A DNA stretch of 47,788 bases from Anaerobiospirillum sp. NML120449 (GCF_023051105.1 NZ_JALKIL010000037.1:1-47788), one strand, 5' to 3'. Counted from the stretch's first letter, positions 25,094 through 36,336 are shown. Program-made: numbers and translations. Notes: a model not told the origin generated them from the sequence alone.

Positions 25094-26830
25094 TTATGCC
25101 ATGGCTTTGTGGCGCAGGCAAATTACGGCGGCACCTCCGCAGCCCAGGGTAAGTATGGTGTTGACCAGGCTTACGCCATTGGCTGCGAAAATCAGGTCAC
25201 AGCAATGGTGGTCAGGGGCGCTCAGCGCCAGATCGGCACCCGGGGCCCGGGTCAGATCCATGGTAAAGACATCCTGTCTGGTGTTGACTATGGTCAGCAG
25301 GGTGCAGTTTTCATCGTGACGCCAGAAAGCAATCATGCCACTGCCGACCGGGCAGCGGGTAAAGTCGCCCCAGGCCAGCACGTCATGCCAGCGGCTGTCA
25401 TGTTTGAGCGCAGTGAGCCTTCTGTAGGTATGAAGTACTGAATTTTCATCATGGAGCTGATTTTTGACATTGACGGTACGCCAGTCCTGATGCAGACGCA
25501 GCCATGGTTTACCTGAGGTAAAGCCGGCACTGGCGCTGTCATCCCAGAGCATTGGAGTACGGGCATTGTCGCGGCTGTGCCATGCCACGCAGCGCAGAGC
25601 CTGCTCATCGCTCAGGCCGCTTTCAAGTGCATGGCGGTATTCATCAAGGGCATAGAGATCGTTGAACTCATCAATGCTGGCAAAATGAGTGTTGGTCATG
25701 CCCAGTTCATCGCCCTGATAGATAAAGGGAATACCGCGCAGGGTCAGCTGCACTGTAGCCAGTGCCCTTGCTCCCTGGGCATTTTGCAGATATTCGGGCA
25801 TGAAGTAGGACACGCCGCGTGGCTCGTCATGATTGTCCAGAATTGGAGCTGTCATGGCACCGGCCTGCTGATAAAGTTCCTGAGTGGCAAAAACGCAGGA
25901 TGCAAACTCATCAGGCCCCAGAGTTGTAAACTGGGTGTAATGGGGAGCTGACTCGATAACGGCACGGCAGGAAAGGTCAAACATGGTAGAAAAATAGCCA
26001 TTTGTGCCGGCAAACTCCCTGACACTCTTATCAGTAACAGTCAGAACCTCTCCTACGGTAAAACAGTCAGCACGGACAAAGGTGCGCTCCTTGAGCTCGT
26101 TAAGATATGGTCCAATTCTGTCAAGCAGCAGAGCGTTCATATTGGCCGCATGGCTCATGCCATCACCAGCTGCATCTGGTAGCAGTCCCGGGAAGGAGAG
26201 ATCCTTGACAATGGAAAGTATGGCATCGATACGAAATCCTTTGACGCCACGGTCTATCCAGAAGTTGACCAGGGAGTAGATTTGCTCACGCAGCTGAGGG
26301 TTGTTCCAGTTCAGATCTGGCTGTTCACGGGCAAAGTAATGGCAGTACCACAGATCCTCATCTTCGTGACCTGGCAGCTTTGACCATACCGAACCGCCAA
26401 AATAGGAGCGCAGGTTGTCAGGTGGCTGGCCGTCACGGCCTTTTCTGATGTAAAAGTAGTCAGCTTCGGGACTGAGCGGATCGGCGCAGGCCTTCTTAAA
26501 CCATGGATGCTCTGACGAGCAGTGGTTGAGCACCAGATCCATAATGAGATCGATGCCGCGATCGCGGGCCTTGCTCAAAAGCTCATCAAAGTCATCAAGA
26601 GTGCCGAACACAGGGGCGATGTTGCAATAATCGCTGATATCGTAACCCTGATCGACAAAAGGCGAAGGATAAATCGGGCTTAGCCAGAGCAGATCAATGC
26701 CCAGATCCCTCAGGTAATCAAGGCGGCTGATAATACCCCGCAAATCACCAATACCATCACCATTGGAGTCCTGAAAGGATTTAGGATAAATCTGATAGGC
26801 TGTTTTGCCATGCCACCATTTCTTTTCCAT
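25094..26830 (-). CDS. GH13 alpha-glucosidase (oligo-1,6-glucosidase type), paralog 1
   Basis: A 578-residue cytoplasmic glycoside hydrolase of the oligo-1,6-glucosidase/alpha-glucosidase group. It has the N-terminal KTAYQIYPKSFQDSNGDG with calcium-site DSNGDGIGDL, region I DLVLNHCSSEHPWF (98-111), region II GFRIDAI with nucleophile D202, acid/base E261 in VGEV, and region IV NHDEPR with stabiliser D335. QPDLNW (170-175) is typical. It releases glucose from the non-reducing end of short alpha-glucosides. The residue after the nucleophile is Ala, neither the Val of alpha-1,6 nor the Thr of alpha-1,4 enzymes, so linkage preference is open. No signal peptide. The ATG follows AGAGGTG. A GPH symporter and two more paralogs lie nearby on the same strand. 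Confidence 0.92.
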   Translation of the reverse strand: MEKKWWHGKTAYQIYPKSFQDSNGDGIGDLRGIISRLDYLRDLGIDLLWLSPIYPSPFVDQGYDISDYCNIAPVFGTLDDFDELLSKARDRGIDLIMDLVLNHCSSEHPWFKKACADPLSPEADYFYIRKGRDGQPPDNLRSYFGGSVWSKLPGHEDEDLWYCHYFAREQPDLNWNNPQLREQIYSLVNFWIDRGVKGFRIDAILSIVKDLSFPGLLPDAAGDGMSHAANMNALLLDRIGPYLNELKERTFVRADCFTVGEVLTVTDKSVREFAGTNGYFSTMFDLSCRAVIESAPHYTQFTTLGPDEFASCVFATQELYQQAGAMTAPILDNHDEPRGVSYFMPEYLQNAQGARALATVQLTLRGIPFIYQGDELGMTNTHFASIDEFNDLYALDEYRHALESGLSDEQALRCVAWHSRDNARTPMLWDDSASAGFTSGKPWLRLHQDWRTVNVKNQLHDENSVLHTYRRLTALKHDSRWHDVLAWGDFTRCPVGSGMIAFWRHDENCTLLTIVNTRQDVFTMDLTRAPGADLALSAPDHHCCDLIFAANGVSLVNTILTLGCGGAAVICLRHKAMA

Positions 26831-27974
26831 TAAACACCTCTGTGCCTTAGTAAGGCATGTATATCATGCCCACTCTGCTGCGTGCTGAGTGTCCTGTTAA
26901 TAAAATACTTTACAAAGCATTATTATTATTATTATTATTGTGAGCTGTATTGGCCATGAGCCCCATATGGCCAGGCCTGTTAATTTCAAATTTAATCTCT
27001 GTCAGATCTCTGTCTGTGTGTCAGTCTTGCTCTCTGACCATGTCTGTATATCACTGTCTGTTCAGTCTGTTGCTCTGCCCTGATTGTATTGCACTCCCTG
27101 TATCTGTTTAATTCTTACTTCCTGTTTTCTCTGTCCCTTAATCACATCTTTGCTTAGAAAGCAGGCAGGTTGTGGGCCTGCCTGTACTCAGGCCGTCACG
27201 CGTTCAGGCCTGTTAATCGTGGATGTGCCCGGTCTTAACTGCGTAATCCCGGTCACGCTAAAAGTGATGCTCATGCTAAAGCGTCAGCCGAGTGCTGACT
27301 TAATGCCCGCTGCTGCAGCGCTTACAGCCGGTGATGAGCACGGAAATGAAACTGTTGATTATCACGGCTATCTGGCCGGGGATGAGCACGGAAATTAAAC
27401 TGTAGCTCAGCGCGAGCATCAGGCTGTTGCTGGGCACTAAATGAAACTGTTGTACAGCACGGCCATCTGGCCGGCGATGAGCACGGACATGGACCTGTAC
27501 TGATGCCTTGGCGCTACAGCCAGTGTCTGCAGAGTCAGTGACGGTGCTTATGCAGATTAGTATGCTGTTCGGCAGGTGGCGACGGTTATGACTAATGGGC
27601 GGTGTCGGGGTGGTGTTAAGGTGTGGTCGGGGCTGACCTTTGCAGCAGGCCAGGAGGGTCTGCAGGCAGATCCCGGCTGACGTCCCTGGGAATACCTGAG
27701 CATATATGGTTAATGGGAAAGTGGAGTAATTCTTTGGCAGGTGGCGCCTGGGCGGAAGCATCTGTGCAGTCAGCTCCTGCGATGGCGCCATTGAAAGCAG
27801 GCTGGTGTTGTCAGCCCGCTATTACTTTTGGGGCCGGGTGCCAGTTTGAGTTCTGGTACCGGTCAGAGCCCGGCCAGAGCTGGCCGGGCGGAGGGGCTGC
27901 ATGAGCACTGGCTTCAGATTTGGCCTGAGCCTGTGTTTTGGCTGTAGCCTTTGCAGCCCTTTATGGTTGTGGCT
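26831..27974. other. Gene-free stretch between GH13 paralog 1 and the symporter
   Basis: No supported gene. Contains an (ATT)7 run (26919-26939) and an AT/pyrimidine-rich tract to about 27160. An imperfect repeat of a unit containing atctggccgg and gatgagcacgga recurs at about 27333, 27380 and 27475. No terminator for the symporter gene was recognised. Confidence 0.5.
26919..26939. repeat. (ATT)7 microsatellite upstream of GH13 paralog 1
   Basis: Seven perfect ATT units, about 90 bases before the ATG of the glucosidase gene (minus strand), i.e. in or near its promoter. Length changes could alter promoter spacing or curvature. Confidence 0.9.
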
Positions 27975-29429
27975 TTAGCTCTGAGCCTGCTGATCCCTGC
28001 TGCTGTCAGCCTGGGCATCGGTCTGAGCGGAGGCGTCGGCGGCATTGGAGCTGGTGCGGCGCTGCTGAAGCTCTCTGATAACATCAGGGTAGATTTTGTC
28101 GAGGCGGTAGCCCAGTACGGAGACAATGCACAGGGCAAAAAGGATGGCAGGGAAGACAGTGGTGGCCAGCAGTATGGTGTTCATGGCGGCATCAGTTTGC
28201 TCAGGAGCATTGTTGACGTAACCGCCAACCTGCATCACTGTGGAGGCGATGACGGCACCAAGGCCGGCGGCGAGCTTCATGCCGAAGCTGGCGCCTGAGT
28301 AGACCATGCCCTCGTGGCGCTCGTGGTCAATGTATTCGCCATATTCCACGCAGTCAGGGAGCATGGCAAAGACGCAGGCGTAGGTAAAGCCCTGACCAAA
28401 ACCCCAGATAGCTGCACCGACAAAGGCAACTGTTGCAGAGTAAGGGTCAATAAAGCGCACCATGGCAGCGATGATAATGATGACGCAGGCGATCATCAGA
28501 GAGTTACGCTTGCCTGTCTTCTTGAGCATAATTGGCAGCACCAGGATAAGACAGCCCACCTTGAAGATATTCATGATGGTGGCAAAGGTACCGATGTGGT
28601 TAGGATTATCAAGGAAGTAGCGGCAGTAGTAGGTATTGGCTGTTGAGAACACCACGTCAGCGGTAAAGGTGGTCAGCATGGCCAGAGTGAGCATGACCCA
28701 GTATTTGTTCTTGAACAGGCGGCCAATAACCTTGATGGTGGTCTTGAGATCGCTCTTCTCAGGTGGCGGAGTAACAATGCGCTCATGACAGAAAGCAAAG
28801 GTCAGGAAGAAGCAGGTGCAGGCTACGGCGGCAAGAATCACGAAGGTAATGGTCCATGCAGCCTGATCATTGCCAAAGAACTCAACCATAGGCAGAGTAA
28901 CGACAAGAGTCAGGGTGTTACCGGCAGTGGCCAGCAGCATACGGTAAATTACCAGAATGGAGCGCTGATAGCTGTCATTGGTCATGGAGGTGGTCATGGA
29001 GCCATAAGGCAGGTTAATGGCTGTGTAGACCACGGAAATGGCAAAGTTGTAGCTGACAAAGATATAGACATACTTAAGCCAGTCATCAAGGCCAGGTGGT
29101 ACCGAGAACATGGCCACCATGGCTATGAAGAAAGGAATGAGCATGCGCAACAGCCAGGCACGGGCCTTGCCGTAAGGGCTTTTAGTGTTTTCAATCAGCC
29201 AGCCGACAAAGAGATCGGAAACACCGTCGAGCAGGCGTGAGAGCAGCATGATGGTTGCGACTACGGCAATGTTCACATTGACGTATTCGGTGTAGTAGTA
29301 GATAAGAATGGTTCCCGTAGGCGTATAGAGCATCTGGGATGCAAAGTCACCAAGGCCATAGGAAAAGCGCTCGGTCAGGCCTATTTTGGGATCTTTTTGA
29401 GGATTGTTGGCAAGAGCTGGGAATAACAT
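27975..29429 (-). CDS. GPH-family sugar:cation symporter (MelB-like)
   Basis: A 484-residue integral membrane protein with about 12 hydrophobic segments. The start TERFSYGLGDFASQMLY and the loop GWLIENTKSPYGKARAWLLR, with the conserved Asp in LSRLLDGVSDLFVGW, are typical of glycoside-pentoside-hexuronide symporters such as MelB. The central DCVEYGEYIDHERHEG is also typical (usual form D.VEY.E...G.R.EG). A hydrophilic tail rich in Ala, Gln and Asp (about 450-484) would lie in the cytoplasm. It probably brings in the alpha-glucosides cleaved by the neighbouring GH13 enzymes; the exact sugar is unknown. The ATG follows AAAGGAG by 7 bases. Confidence 0.92.
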   Translation of the reverse strand: MLFPALANNPQKDPKIGLTERFSYGLGDFASQMLYTPTGTILIYYYTEYVNVNIAVVATIMLLSRLLDGVSDLFVGWLIENTKSPYGKARAWLLRMLIPFFIAMVAMFSVPPGLDDWLKYVYIFVSYNFAISVVYTAINLPYGSMTTSMTNDSYQRSILVIYRMLLATAGNTLTLVVTLPMVEFFGNDQAAWTITFVILAAVACTCFFLTFAFCHERIVTPPPEKSDLKTTIKVIGRLFKNKYWVMLTLAMLTTFTADVVFSTANTYYCRYFLDNPNHIGTFATIMNIFKVGCLILVLPIMLKKTGKRNSLMIACVIIIIAAMVRFIDPYSATVAFVGAAIWGFGQGFTYACVFAMLPDCVEYGEYIDHERHEGMVYSGASFGMKLAAGLGAVIASTVMQVGGYVNNAPEQTDAAMNTILLATTVFPAILFALCIVSVLGYRLDKIYPDVIRELQQRRTSSNAADASAQTDAQADSSRDQQAQS

Positions 29430-30674
29430 CAGCTGACTCCTTTAAGCCTCAGAGTCGGCATATGTCAGACTGCGCTTGAGTCCTGCGTACCGTCAGGCCA
29501 GCCAGGTAAAAAACCAGGCTCCGGGCCGTCAGGTGCAGCATGTGCAGGATACTGCAGAGCAGTCAGCATATGGCTGCCACCCGGTATTGCAAAGGCAGCA
29601 GGTACTGTTCCTGTTTTCCTCATGGCTGCAGCAGCTGCTGGTAGCATAAGGCGGGCACAGCACTTAATCTGCCCTCAGGGCAGCCTTCCTGCAGATACTC
29701 GTGAGCATACACAGCGTCATCATGACATGGCAGATTCCTGGACTCAGGCCTCATGGCACCATGGCCCTTTGACCTGATGGTCCCATGACAGCTTGACCTC
29801 ATGGCCCTGTGACCTGATGTCCCCATGACAGCGTGACCTGATGGCCTGATGTTGCCATGGAGATATAAATACACAGGACTGCAGCAGCCGGGAAGCCCCA
29901 TGGTCATGGACATGAAGTCATGGTATCAGGGCTTGTTACGGCCTGTCTGAAGCAGGTTATGCCCTGTGGCAGGCGCAGTCTGCATGGCATGGCCGACAGG
30001 GCCGACAGGCCGGAGCTGCTGGCCATGGTATAGCCATGGCTCTGGCAATGTCCTGGCTCAGGTTCTGCTATGACCTGGTTTTGCTGCTGGCTGTTGCCAG
30101 CTGGTGTATTGCTTTTGAGCACCGGCAGGAAGGATTCCTGTAATACCGGTTTGAGACTTTAGACGATTCACACACTAACAGTCTGCACAGTGCACGGCCG
30201 CTGAGCGGCTGCACAGGTCAGGCTGCCTGAGCACCAGGTGGCTGTAGTGCTCACTACAGTTTATGAGCACTGCTGTCACATAAGGGAGTTATCAGGCGCA
30301 GCTGTTTTAGCAGTAACAGCGCGCTCTGAGACAGCGCCGGTGCGGGCGCTGATATCAGGATCGGGCAATGCCCGGGGCGGACATGCACAGCAAAGCTCAG
30401 CATTGCAAAGCCCTGGCGTGTCATGCCTTGCCCTGACCTTACCCTGTCCTTACTCTCCTTGAATTCCCTGACCTGAGATATGGTCAGGGAGGTGGAAACA
30501 CACTGCCGTAGAGCTAAAAGGTGGAGACTTGCAGTGGTGTTTCAATTAACTTTCATACCTGCCAGTACTGCCCGGGAAGTCTTGCCCGGGCCGTACTGCC
30601 TGGGCCTTTGAGCTCTGCCCGGGACGTACTGCCTGGGGCATGGTCCTATGGGACCTGCCCTGGCCGTGGTGCGG
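29430..30674. other. Gene-free stretch between symporter and GH13 paralog 2
   Basis: No gene supported. At 29750-29860 a unit with gacctgatg..cccatgacagc is repeated about twice in tandem, with half-units of 16-24 bp. A hairpin (30466-30473 with 30482-30489, ccctgacc/ggtcaggg) lies 180 bases behind the stop of paralog 2, without a T-run. At 30562-30640 gtactgcc(t/c)ggg words recur. Confidence 0.5.
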
Positions 30675-32357
30675 CTACTGGGCGGAGCAGGCAATGATGG
30701 CTACGCTGGTGGCCGGCAGGGTCAGCTGACCATTGTTCAGTGTTACACCATCGGTGGCCAGTACGATGCTGGCATCTGCAGGCACTGAGCGGGTAATGGC
30801 AGAGTCTTCAAAGCTGGCCAGCACCTGAATCTGGCGTCCATCCAGTTCACGGGCAAAAGGAACTTCGTATTCAGCCACAGGACTGAGCGGTACAAAGCGG
30901 CCATCGGTCAGAATGTCATGCCACTGGCTGTCCTTCTTGAGGGCAATGAGCTTTTTGTAGAAAGACAGTACTGAGTGCTCGTCATTAATCTGTGCAGCAG
31001 CATTAATGGTGGTGTAGTCCTGATTGACCTTGAGCCAGGTTTCAGAGGCTGTGGAGAAGCCGGCATTTTTCTCAGCTGACCACAGGAAAGGGGTACGGGC
31101 ATGATCACGGGACTCGATATTGAGTATGTCCAGTGCCTGCTTAGGGCTCAGACCTGCCTTGAGGGCTGACTTGTAATTGTCGTGGGCAGCCACATCGTCA
31201 AACTCATAAATGGAGTCAAAACGGGTGTTGGTCATGCCAATTTCCTGGCCCTGGTAGATAAAAGGCATGCCGCGCAGCAGGACATTTACGGCACCCAGGA
31301 CCTTGGCGCCCTCAGGAGTCTGAGCATGGCGCGGTACATAGTAGGACAGGCCACGTGGCTCATCATGGTTCTCTACTATTGGGCACATAAAGCCAATGTC
31401 ATTGACGCGCTGCTGGCTGGCAAAAATGGTATCGCGCCAGCGGGCAATGCTTACCGGACGGAAGCGGTAGTAAGCAGGATAGATTTCGTTGAGCTCACGG
31501 GCTGAGAAATCAAAAATGGTGGAGAAAAAGCCCTCAGGACCAATGTAGTTCTTCAGTGAGGCCTGGTTGACACCAAAAGCCTCGGCCACAGAAATAGCCT
31601 TGTGAGGCTTGAAAGTGGCGTTGTTCATCTCATGCAGGAAGGTAGCGGCCTCATCGGAGAGCTTCGCTGTCATCTTGCCTGCTGAGCACATGCCGTCAGG
31701 ACCATCAGCTGGCAGGCCAGGGAAAGACAGATCCTTGGCAATGTTCATGATGGCGTCGATACGGAAACCGGCTACACCCTTGTCCAGCCAGAAATTGATC
31801 ATATCGTAGAGCTTTTTGCGCAGCGGCTCGTAATACCAGTTAAGGTCAGGCTGCTCCTTGCAGAAATAGTGCAGGTACCACAGGTCCTCATCTTCACGGC
31901 CTGGCAGCTTTGACCATACTGAACCGCCAAAGTAGGAGCGTAGATTGTCTGGTGGCAGACCGTTCTTGCCCTCACGGATATAGAAGTATTTGGCCTCTTC
32001 ACTGTTGAGGTCAGCACAGGCCTTTTTGAACCATGGGTGCTCGCTGGAGCAGTGGTTGATTACCAGATCAAGAATGATATCGATACCGCGCTCACGGGCA
32101 CCTGCCAGCAACTCATCAAAATCTTCCATGGTGCCAAACAGAGGATTGATGTCCTGATAGTCAGAAATATCATATCCCTGGTCCACCATAGGGCTTTTGA
32201 AGATTGGGCTTAGCCATACCAGCTCAACACCCAGATCTTTGAGGTAATCAAGGCGGCTGATAATACCGCGCAGATCACCAATACCATCGCCATTGGAGTC
32301 TTGAAATGATTTAGGATAAATCTGATAGGCAACCTTGCCCCACCACTTGTCACTCAT
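30675..32357 (-). CDS. GH13 alpha-glucosidase (oligo-1,6-glucosidase type), paralog 2
   Basis: A 560-residue homolog of the enzyme at 25094-26830. Motifs: VAYQIYPKSFQDSNGDG, region I DLVINHCSSEHPWF, region II GFRIDAI with D201, acid/base E259 in VAEAFG (the usual VGE is VAE here), and NHDEPR with D332. Start ATG at 32355-32357, with AAGGA 8 bases upstream. The C-terminal beta domain ends in VAIIACSAQ. It is cytoplasmic. The three paralogs differ most around the acid/base loop and the segment after region II (SFPGLPADG here), which shape the substrate pocket, so they probably divide the work on different alpha-glucosides. Confidence 0.92.
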   Translation of the reverse strand: MSDKWWGKVAYQIYPKSFQDSNGDGIGDLRGIISRLDYLKDLGVELVWLSPIFKSPMVDQGYDISDYQDINPLFGTMEDFDELLAGARERGIDIILDLVINHCSSEHPWFKKACADLNSEEAKYFYIREGKNGLPPDNLRSYFGGSVWSKLPGREDEDLWYLHYFCKEQPDLNWYYEPLRKKLYDMINFWLDKGVAGFRIDAIMNIAKDLSFPGLPADGPDGMCSAGKMTAKLSDEAATFLHEMNNATFKPHKAISVAEAFGVNQASLKNYIGPEGFFSTIFDFSARELNEIYPAYYRFRPVSIARWRDTIFASQQRVNDIGFMCPIVENHDEPRGLSYYVPRHAQTPEGAKVLGAVNVLLRGMPFIYQGQEIGMTNTRFDSIYEFDDVAAHDNYKSALKAGLSPKQALDILNIESRDHARTPFLWSAEKNAGFSTASETWLKVNQDYTTINAAAQINDEHSVLSFYKKLIALKKDSQWHDILTDGRFVPLSPVAEYEVPFARELDGRQIQVLASFEDSAITRSVPADASIVLATDGVTLNNGQLTLPATSVAIIACSAQ

Positions 32358-33445
32358 GAATGTTTCCTTATATCAGCTGACTTCAAAGAAAGTCTGTTGC
32401 ATCTCACCGCAGCCGCAGCAGGCTCGCACCAGTCCCGGATCAGGTCAGGCACAGTCCCGTGCACCGGCATAAGCTCCGGCACAGGCAAAAGCAGAATACT
32501 TGCGAGCATTGCATCCGTACAGAACTTGCTGTCACAGCGCAGGCGACGCCACCTGCAATTGCAGGATCCGCCACAGCTGCAGCTGCGCAGCAGCTGTACT
32601 GTCTCTTATGGCTGACGCACTCATACTCAAAACCTGCAGGCGCAGGTGTTTGCGCAGAGGGCTCAGTGCGCAGTCAGGGTATGCGCACACAGTTAAAATG
32701 GTCTATAAAATAATATGGAATGAATTTAAACCAGTTTGTTAAATGCTTTTATAAAGCGATCTGATAAGGAAGCCCTGGATGAATTATCCTGAACCAGGGG
32801 CGCCGCTGCATGAATTGCAGATACAGCGGCGCGATTTGAAGACAAAGCAAAATCGGCTGTCAGTGCAGGCAGTGCGTACAGTGCAGATAAGGTATTCTCT
32901 GGGTGTATGCTCTGGTGCTCTGGACTTTTAGCATAGCTGTACTTTAGTGCACTGCACACTGCTGCTTACAGAGGTGTTGGGCTGTTATCTGCTTTATAAA
33001 GCATGTTTTGCCCGTTAATACCAGGTGGCTGATTTGTGCCAACGGTACATATGGTATCAGCTGGTATGCAGTGCAATATTCTGGTCGTCAGGCATTGAGG
33101 GGACTGCGGACTGCAGGTCAGTGCCATGGCTGGCATCAGGTGCTTTCATTGCAGACAGAGCTGAAGGCATCGGTCATGAGCGGGAGCGTGACCTGATGCA
33201 TTAAGGCTTATGTCTTCAGTCCTGATGGTTTTGCAGTATAAATTGCGATATTAACCTCGCTGGAGTCACAGGGCCTGTTTGAAGTAATCTCCGGAAAATT
33301 TAGGTCCGGGTCCTCAGGTCCATGCTTAAATAATCAAAAGCCTTCGCGGCCGGTTTTAAGTTCATGGCTTAAAGCGCAGCCACACCTGCGCAGTCGCGTG
33401 ATTTATTTCCCTGTGTATGGAGGCATTATACGGGGGGCCAGTTGT

Positions 33446-33461
33446 AAAAAAAAAAAAAAAA
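33446..33461. repeat. Poly-A tract of 16 bases
   Basis: Sixteen A residues in a row in the AT-rich island just upstream of the CRP-like site. Such a run is prone to length change and bends DNA. Confidence 0.95.
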
Positions 33462-33509
33462 TCAGTATTTGAACAGAAAAATACACTTTTTTAATATGAC
33501 GTCATAAAT

Positions 33510-33556
33510 TGCGTGATCACGATCACAATGGTCTTAGTTTGAATCAGGGGATAAAT
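33510..33556 (+). promoter_or_regulatory. Candidate CRP-dependent promoter
   Basis: CGTGA-TCACGA-TCACA (33512-33527) matches the CRP consensus TGTGA-N6-TCACA at 9 of 10 positions. A -10-like GATAAA begins at 33550, which puts the site centre about 42 bases before the start, the distance of class II CRP promoters. No convincing gene lies downstream on the plus strand. The nearest known gene upstream of which it could act is the GH13 gene starting at 32357 (minus), over 1 kb away. Confidence 0.5.
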
Positions 33557-33984
33557 TTTGTGTCTGTAAACAGCATATATATGGCCTTTTGGCTGTGGTA
33601 ACGTTTTCATTGTGTTAAATAAGCCAAATCTGTTGACTAATATCGTCTGTGCAATACTACGCTGTGTATACCTGGAGGCGCAATTTAGTGTACACGCGAT
33701 CCGGTAGCGTAATCGTGACTGAGCAGCCATAACTGGCACGCCTCAACTGGCACTCTTCAGAATGCTGCACATAAGTGGCAGATGGCATCATGAAGGCCAT
33801 TGTGGTGGCAAATGTCACAGGCTCTGTCCGGCCAGCGTTTACATTGCCACGAGCGTGGTCCTCTTGAGCTCTGCAATGAGTTACGAACATCGGGACTTAA
33901 AATCAGATATGAGTCATCAGGCATGTGAGCGGGTATGAAATGCCACATGGATCTGGCGAAACTGGTGTGACAGTTATGGTATGA

Positions 33985-34365
33985 GATGCTCCTGAAGAAC
34001 AGGAGCAGGGGCAGGCACAGGGACAGGAAAAGACTCAGATTAAAGGCCAGGCACAGTCACAGTCACAGGGACAGGAAAAGACTCAGACTAAAGGCCAGCC
34101 ACAGGCACAGGCACGGTAGCAGGCTCAGACTCAGGTACTGGCTTCTGAACAGGGCCAGGGACAGACTCAGGTCCTGGGGCACACTCAGGGTTTTGGTCAG
34201 GCTCACGCCGGGTCTTATGCCAGTGCTCAGGCCTGGGGAGGGCAAAGCGCTGCTGGTATGGCGGCAGCGCATCTGTCTGCCTGTCATTGCAGTAAGGTGG
34301 GGATAATAAGAGACAGGCCGTCCTTGCAGCTGCTATCGGGCCTTAATGAGGCTTTGAGGTGTTAA
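33985..34365 (+). pseudogene. Interrupted Gln-rich reading frame with 48-bp repeats
   Basis: From 33985 a frame reads GQAQGQEKTQ-type repeats, meets TAG at 34117-34119, and continues open to TAA at 34363 (LASEQGQGQTQV ... SGLNEALRC). No start codon lies in this frame after the TGA at 33982. Two 48-bp units (starting at about 34016 and 34064) explain the periodicity. Another frame starting at 33986 is also open for 106 codons and reads RHRDRKRLRLKA repeats. Either may be a chance product of the repeat, so coding status is doubtful. Confidence 0.25.
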
Positions 34366-36336
34366 TTTGCAGTAATGCCCTGGGGCAATCAATGCACTAT
34401 GATGGCTATGTGCGGTAAAGAAGAGACTTTGCTGTGTGCTCTGTGCTCTTTTCTGCTGCCGCTTTGCTGATATGTCGTGTTTTAGTGATGTATCTGTTCT
34501 TTTCTGTCTGATCACAGGGCAAAGCAACTGCCTGCAGCTGGAGCATCCGTGCACTTATTATGGAATAAGATACACAGTACAGTGTTATGTACAGTGAGCT
34601 GTAAGTTTGCAGTATAAGCACAGGCCAGTCTGCCGGGATACAGAAGCGGTAAATGCAGAATGGCAGCCTGCGCAAGTGCTTCGGGCGTCAGCCGGACTAA
34701 AGTCCCTAAATCGCTGCCGGAGCCTGTACACCAGTGTCCCGGCAAGCTGCCAACCTCACATTCGTGAGACGGTGAATACTGATATTTCACCTTGTTGAGC
34801 TTGCTTACCTGTCACCATGTTTCTGTCTGCCCTGCCAGTCTGTCTGTCAGTCTGCAGGCTTCTTCTGAAATAACTCTGTCCACGCTGCACAATCCTGCCT
34901 CAGAACTCAAATAAATTGTCTGTTTGTCTGTACCATCAGCTGTCTGAACTTTTGTACGTGCATAGTGTCAGTTTGACTGGACATAATGCCGTTGTCATGT
35001 GTTCAGCAGTGCTGATGCAGAGTGCTGAGGATATATGTGTCCTGCATAAAACCTTTTGTAAAGGCATACAGCCGCAGCCTTGCTTCCATGTGGGGAGCAG
35101 GGCAGGGAGTTAAAGAAGAATGCTGGAAACAATAACGGGCAGGGGACAAGAGCCACAAGTACACCTGTCGGTGTACGATAGCGCAGGCCGGCACAGCATT
35201 ATGGAAGACAACTGCTGTTTATACAGAGCATAGTGCTGTGGTATCTGCGCTGGAGAAATATCAGGATAAAATCCTTTTTATAAATCTGAACTGAACATGG
35301 AGCACAAACGGTCAGCTGTTGCCAGTCAGGGGCCGTCAGCACTGGGCAGACGGGGGGACGGTAACAGGTGACATCCATGCTTCCGCAGGTTGCGGAACTG
35401 ACATGAAAGCCTTTCACTTCAAATCATCATGTACAGGCATTTTCAGACATGCTCAAAACATGAATGAGGCTTACAGACTGTTTGCAGTAAATTTCTTTTA
35501 ACCTGGATCAGTCAGCAAAATTATGTTGGTGATTATGCAATATCTTTACTGCAAAGAAAACTACCGGCGGGGCTAATGTAAAAATAAATTTTACATGCCT
35601 CTGATTAAGGCAGTATGCGGTCTGGGGAAAATCAAAGCCTTTTCTGTTGCTGCAACAATAATGCAAAAAATGCAAATCTTGTGAAAAATTGCAGCGAGAT
35701 TTGTCGCATCTATACAGGGCACACTGAAGTGTGCTCACCCGGATCATCACAGCAAATTTAAGCAAGTTATTACAAGGCTCATGCAACTGCAGCCGGAAGT
35801 AACCTGCAAAAACCAGTTAGACTGTCATTTATTGGCGTCCAGTACCCATTTTCATGCTGAGCACGAAAACGCATCACATTAAATGACAGCTGGAAACAGG
35901 TATATGCCTGAGGGCGTCCAGGTCTGAATGTACTGAGCAAAGCCTCCTGACAGGAGCGGCCACATGGCACTCAATACAGGAAATCTGACACGCCGGCAGG
36001 AACGATTTGCCAGAAAGCAAGCCGTACACTTAACCATACAGGTCTCTCCATGAGGCGGTTGAGCTTACTCAGGCAAAGCACAAGAATTATCTGCCAGGTT
36101 ACGCATGATGATCCCCGGTGGCGCACAGTATCAATCATGGACATAAGTGCATTTTCTCCTGGCATTGCTCGCCATTACCAGTACAGGATCATGACCGAGA
36201 ATGACTGATGTAAGGGCGCAGAGACGCCGGGGCCGAGCACGATCGAAGGATAGTCAGGGCATTGGAGGTGAGCTTTAAAGTCACACTGTGATCTGTGTTG
36301 TGAATATTGCCACATGAGGTTAAGTCATGCGCTCAT
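34366..36336. other. Gene-free stretch
   Basis: About 2 kb with no gene I can support. A minus-strand frame at 35971-36165 (ENALMSMIDTVRHRG) faintly recalls an IS66-type transposase end but is too short to call. Base composition is mixed, with AT-rich parts at 34880-35000 and 35480-35780. Confidence 0.45.

Larger units (their letters stand above)
32358..33984. other. Gene-free stretch including an AT-rich island
   Basis: No supported gene. Contains the perfect palindrome CCTGCAATTGCAGG (32552-32565). A GC-poor island at 33400-33680 has A16 (33446-33461), TGACGTCA (33497-33504) and a CRP-like site (33510-33529). A possible six-codon reading frame MAFWLW is at about 33582-33602. Confidence 0.5.

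Noticed and set aside
35779..36165. Minus-strand frames with ENALMSMIDTVRHRG, faintly like the C terminus of IS66-type transposases.
   Set aside because: Match is short and from memory only, the neighbouring frame does not continue it, and no inverted repeats or other transposase parts are visible.
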